Origin: Saccoglossus kowalevskii
Taxonomy: Eukaryota; Hemichordata; Enteropneusta; Harrimaniidae
DNA: 41,178 bases
Direction: 5' to 3'
NCBI RefSeq assembly: GCF_000003605.2
Contig: NW_003126387.1
Coordinates: 237,933-279,110, forward strand
Part shown: piece by piece, positions 23,701-29,700 of the stretch
Numbering within the stretch: position 1 is the stretch's first letter
Layout: each line of letters starts with the position of its first letter
Notes under the pieces: model-generated
Seen by the model: the letters and a program-made list of their open reading frames with translations, nothing else
Database searches by the model: none
Told to the model about the DNA's origin: nothing
Translations under genes and position numbers: made by a program

Positions 23701-26700
23701 GTCCTCTGGCAGTCTGGCATGAAAATGATTTTGTTAAGTTCTTCCACTCATGTTTTCTACCGTATTTCTCAGACATGCACATGTCTGATATCTGATCTAA
23801 TGTTAAAGATTACAAATTTAAAAGAATTTTTCACATCATGTCACACATATGCACATGCATTTAATTCAAAATCCAATTTAAGCCGAAAAATCATTGAAAT
23901 CAAACATTTACTCCATTTCTGAACCAGTTCAATCAACTTCAACTGTACACATAAGTTATAGATCAGTCAAAGTCAAAATGGCTGACTGGTTTTGTGGCTG
24001 ACTAGATGTCATGCCATTAACTTGTGTATTAAATTTTTGGAACTCTTTCTTTACTTCTTTTCTCCTGATTTGGAATGGTCACTCACAGAAAAGGCCTTGA
24101 AGGAATCTCAAGACTCATATAAGAAAAAGATTGATGAACTAAAAGAAAATAATGACAAACTGCATCAAGATCTGCTTAATCAATTAGAGCAACTGCAAAC
24201 TCCAACTCAGGAAAGAGGGCAAAATGAATGTGCATCACTCAGTGATGAGAACAATGCCAGCCTAGAGGCACATGATGGTAAGCACTTATATCTTTAACAT
24301 GCTTGGAATAATCACAATCAAACTTTACACATACATCATACATAATATTATACATATGCACATCAATTTTTTTCACAATCTGATTCAACATGGCCAATTG
24401 GTGGCCATTTTTGTGCTAATATGGACTTGGTGGACCCGTTGGTGGAGGTACCGATATTTTCTCAGTCTCCCCTCGCTGATCAGAGGGCATCCTCACAGTC
24501 TGTTTTTTCAGGCGGTGGTTTACCCGATTTTACCGCCAGCAGCAAGGCTGTGCCCCTGGAGGCTTTCCTCCTGTGGGGCCCGTTGCGGGTCCCTTTGTGA
24601 ACCCTTCCTCGCACGGCACCAGGTTTGCCTCTGAGTTGAGGGCTTTGGTCGAGGGACTGTCGGGGCAATTGCGTCCCTGGCAGGCCAGGTAGATCAGACG
24701 CAGTCGGAGCGAGCTGTCTCCGCTGCGGCCCCTCGGTGGGCAAGCAGGAGGAAACACGAAAGCATGTTTGCATTCAAACACGTCTCTTCCGGGGAACCCC
24801 TGTTCCCAGCCGCGGCTCTCCCACTATTTCCCATCCAGCCCTGAGGGCAGAGTTGCTTGAGCGCATTATTGTGCGCGCCCAGGACTCTGGACACCTTGGA
24901 GGCAGAACGCACCAGCCTCCTAGACCAGGCGACATTTTTACAGGTGGGCCACCGCACATCTACGTGCGAAACCCCCTAGTGTCACCTGCTCTCTTGGCCA
25001 GGGCCACTACTGTGCTACGAGACGCGGCCTTAGACGCACGTGTTTTCGCCTACAGTTCAAAATAGTCATTTTGACTGATCGGAGTCTATGGTGGGTAATT
25101 GAACATAGTGAATTTAGGCAAGGGTTCTCCGAACCCGCATATTCACATAGTTCATACCCACCATAGGCTCCGGTCCCCCCCGAACCACCCCACTCTTTCC
25201 GTAGTGTTGGTCTAAGTCTTTAATGCGGAGAGAAAAGAACCAGAGTGATTGTATGGCCGCCTATAGCACTGCCATGTGGCCTCGGTTACGTGGGTTCGTG
25301 ACGTAAGGGGTGAAAGAATCTTGGGGTCATGGGGCTTCCGCTGACCTAGATTCTATCTCTCCGTCACCAGCAGAATTGCTGATTAATGCCTACAGTTCAA
25401 AATAGTCATTTTGACTGACCGTGGGTGGGTATGAACTATGGTGGGTATGAACTATGTGAATAGGCGGGTTCGGAGAACCCTCGCCTAAATTTGCTCTTCT
25501 GGTTGAAGTAAAGTGGGGCAGACAGAATTACCACGTGATTCGACTAGGTGAAGATCATCAACCANNNNNNNNNNNNNNNNNNNNNNNNNNNNNNNNNNNN
25601 NNNNNNNNNNNNNNNNNNNNNNNNNNNNNNNNNNNNNNNNNNNNNNNNNNNNNNNNNNNNNNNNNNNNNNNNNNNNNNNNNNNNNNNNNNNNNNNNNNNN
25701 NNNNNNNNNNNNNNNNNNNNNNNNNNNNNNNNNNNNNNNNNNNNNNNNNNNNNNNNNNNNNNNNNNNNNNNNNNNNNNNNNNNNNNNNNNNNNNNNNNNN
25801 NNNNNNNNNNNNNNNNNNNNNNNNNNNNNNNNNNNNNNNNNNNNNNNNNNNNNNNNNNNNNNNNNNNNNNNNNNNNNNNNNNNNNNNNNNNNNNNNNNNN
25901 NNNNNNNNNNNNNNNNNNNNNNNNNNNNNNNNNNNNNNNNNNNNNNNNNNNNNNNNNNNNNNNNNNNNNNNNNNNNNNNNNNNNAACTGTAGGCATTAAT
26001 CAGCGATTCTGCCAATGACTGAGAGATAGAAACTAGGTCAGGGGAAGCCCCATGACCCCAAGATTCTTTTCCTTTACGTCATGAACCACGTGACAGAGTC
26101 CATATGGTGGCACCATTACGACTGGACAATCACTCTTCTTTTTTCTCTGCCTCGCGGAGATGAAGATTAGCGGCTCTGCCTAGCCTGCCGATTCCTGTCC
26201 GAGTTTCACGCTTGAGTTTTTATCGCCTGCGGTAACTGACATTGTACATGTAGTTGGTAAGTGTTCCTTGTTTTTTTTACCCTTGTGTCGTTTTCCCTTT
26301 TTGTGTGTTTTATTTGTCACAACAAAGCAATAAAACATGGCGATGTAACTTGATCACTTGTTGGTTTCGTTAAGTCACCTATTCCAACTGTATTTCGCTT
26401 CCCTCATGCATGTCGTGTTCATTTTATGCTTTATCTATATGTTTAAAATGATTAGGGGTTAATGACAGCACCAGAGGCTCGCCGCCGGTTTTGTCTCTTT
26501 GCGACTGTGCAGTGGTTATAATCAGAATCTACCAGCCTAGAACCCGCATCCGAAATGCTATTTTTGGCGTTGACTATGTGAGGGGTTCGGGGTTTTTTGC
26601 CTTGAAGGCGTTTGTTTTTTACCAGAGTTCTGAGGTCTGGATGTTTTTTCCAGAGCCATACAAAATTGCTGAAACTGACCGCGTCACTCGTATTTTAACA

Positions 26701-29700
26701 GTAGGTTAGTAGTAGGTAGTAGGTTTTAAGTGAGTTGCGTGTTGGCATGAGTGGAAAGTCCTCACGCTCGGCTACCAGTACTTTGTGTACTGGGACGTCG
26801 AGTAAGAGGCCCAACGGTGGAGGTACCGATATTTTTCGGTCTCCCAGTGCTGATCGGAGGGCATCCTCACAGTCTGTTTTTTTCAGGCAGTGGTTTACCC
26901 GATTTTACCGATAATGACGAGGCTGTGCCCCTGGAGGTCTTTCCTTCAATGTGGACTTAGTGACTACTTCAGGCCTTGGGGAAGCTCACCCCATGGGACA
27001 AGAGAGCACCCACCCCTCGCAACTGTCGAACCCATGGCCACATATCCCTTTCGCACACAGATTGCACCAGTATAGTCCGGTTTCGAGGCAGCGGGTTCCA
27101 GATCCCTGTACTTTTCCAGGTGGTGACACACAGTTACAGGAAACCGCTGAAACCTCCATCTCCCCCGTTAGTGTCTCCCCCATTGGCGGCACTGTCAGGG
27201 GACTCTCGCAAGGTGGAAGCAATCAGACAGAAAGCAGACAGTTTGCTGGAAAAGGGCGCCATATAATACACAAGGTAGTTCAGCCGGCATTAAGTCTAGG
27301 CTTCTACTCAAATGTGTTCGTAGTACCAAATCTACAGGTGATAAACGTTGGCATTAAATACAGAGTGATTATTGTGAATTTACTATTTTTTAATTTTCAG
27401 TCTAGCTAGAAAAGCTGGAACAATCAAAGATTGATATACAATCCCAGTGTTCTCCACGTGGAGTTTAAGAGGGAGGCAGCGCAGCTCTTTAATTTATTTG
27501 CGCCCCTCCTCAATTTGTAGCGCACCTCTATTTATCTTCAGCGCCCTCCTTTGTTTTCGGCGAACAGGTGTTTCACGAGTGCCGGAAAATGTCCCGACGA
27601 CGTTATTGAGACCTCTTAATAATTGACTAGCGATAAAACAATTAAAGAACTAAGAGACAGATAGTGGCATAGGTAACTAGGACAATGGATAGGATGTCTA
27701 GGGGAAAAACTGGCTGAATAAATAAACAAAAAACAATGGCTAGATGCGTGAAGTGATTGTCACAAGCATTGCGTTAATCACGTACGCAATGAGATCAAAA
27801 TATCAACATCAAGTTATAACAAATTTATATTTCAAGTAGTAATCATCAAATTTCAATCAAACTTGGTACATTGATGCTCTAGGACAATGCACAGACCTGA
27901 CTAGTTTTGGGTTAAAATCTGTTCATACTAATTTCATAATTTTTGAGTCCTAGTTATGTTTCAATGAAACTTGGCACATAGATGGTTTGTGACATTGCAC
28001 AGACTTCATTAGTTTTATATTCACATCTTTTTACATATTAATTACTTGATTTGCATAATTAGTCAGTTTTCAACTTTTCCATCACTAACTGTTTCCTTGA
28101 TTGTTTTTGGTGTATGTCCACCTTTAGTAACTCAAATTTTAATTAACAATTAACCAAATTTCAAGATACAGGCAACATAGATACGTTGTTTTGTTCAACA
28201 TTATATGTTTCATTTAACTCAAAGTTCAGTTAAACTGTTAATTAAAATTTGAGTCACTAAATTTTAATGTTAAACAAAACTGTACTGTACTGTGCCTGTA
28301 TCTCAAAGTTTGGTCATTTGTTTATTAAAGTATATTACAGAGATAGTTAATTACAAAGTTGTCTACCTTTATCATTATGATTATTATTTATACATGAACA
28401 GTTGCACTTATGATGAAATTTGACCACATAACTTAATTGATGTGTCACTTTGCAAGATGCATGCAATTGGGACCTTAGTGGATTACCTACAAGGCCAATG
28501 TATTATGATACATGTACATGTGGTCAAACTCTGTTCTTTTTCATTGTGTGGAAACCCCGGAAAACACTAAACCATTTGAAAAACACTAACCCTAACCCTA
28601 ACCCTAAACCTAAACCTAACCCTAACCCTAACCCTAAATTTTTTAAAAATTCCTCGGAAAACAGCACATAACTAAATGTATTTAACCCAGATTTAATACA
28701 TATAATAAACTTAATAGTTTAGATTACATTGAGGGCGCCCTTGTGAAATCAGCTGCCGTCGTGGGTTCTGTTTCATGTTTTCGCTTTCTTTTAATCAAAT
28801 ATTCACTGGACGATTATGGTACACCCATAATACACCCTTTACCTCGGGTTTAGTGTTTTTATTGTCAGGTTTAGTGTTTTTCGACAGGTTTAGTGTTTTT
28901 CGACAGGTTTAGTGTTTTCCGGGGTTTCCACTCAACGGTTCTTTTTTAATATTCCCCATGTCTGTAAATTTATAGAGTAACTGGAAAACAAACATTGATT
29001 GCTGCAATTATTTTTCCAGGTCAGAGAAGACATACAGGTAATTTTCAGCCAGCTAGTACATTACCATTGACTGCAGATCAGGTAAATATTTTATACTCGC
29101 ATCACATTAATGGACACCAAATCAACAATATTGTTAGCTAATTTGAGAAGCAGCATACAATTTACATACAGATTTTGGATTACACCGTTCTCAAGAAGAG
29201 AAGCACTACACTGTGGGGGGGGGGTACTTGTGTTTGTGTTTTTATAACAAGTTTGGTATGAAAAATGATTTATGTGCCATACTTCCCTGTAATATTATAA
29301 TATTCATGTTGATATGAAAATGGTGGCTGAAACTTTCTAGAAATGAAATTGAACCTGAACTTCACTGATTGCGGCATATTACACAGCATAACTTGGTGAT
29401 TTTGTTTAGAAAACGAGTAAAATACTTGCCGTCGCTAACACTGCTTTTGGAGGCAGCCATGTTGTGTACGCCCTCAACATCAAAATATGTTCAAAGCTTG
29501 AGTTCTCGATGTCAAAACTAGCGGATTTCATTCCTGCAGCTAAGCTTTTCCTGACCAAGCTATGCTGCACGGTGTCAAAGCTGTGATTTTCATTAAAAAG
29601 CTACACTTTCATTGGTACCCCTGATAATGTGGTACAAAATTTTGGGATACAGAAAAATGAGAACTTCATTGCCTACATGATCACCCCTGTCTGCTAACAA

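Noticed and set aside
24480-24959. Minus-strand frames of 61-97 codons rich in Pro, Gly and Arg
   Set aside because: They are antisense shadows in the GC-rich DIRS-like fragment, where stop codons are rare by composition.
25485-26018. Open frames of about 150-176 codons on both strands
   Set aside because: They consist almost entirely of N codons across the assembly gap.
28586-28636. True telomere or chromosome end
   Set aside because: Only about 50 bp of CCCTAA variants, enclosed by inverted repeats and a 9-bp target duplication, with gene exons continuing on the far side.
28450-28671. Frame with an Asn-Pro/Lys-Pro repeat
   Set aside because: It is the translation of CCCTAA telomere-like repeats inside a MITE-like element.
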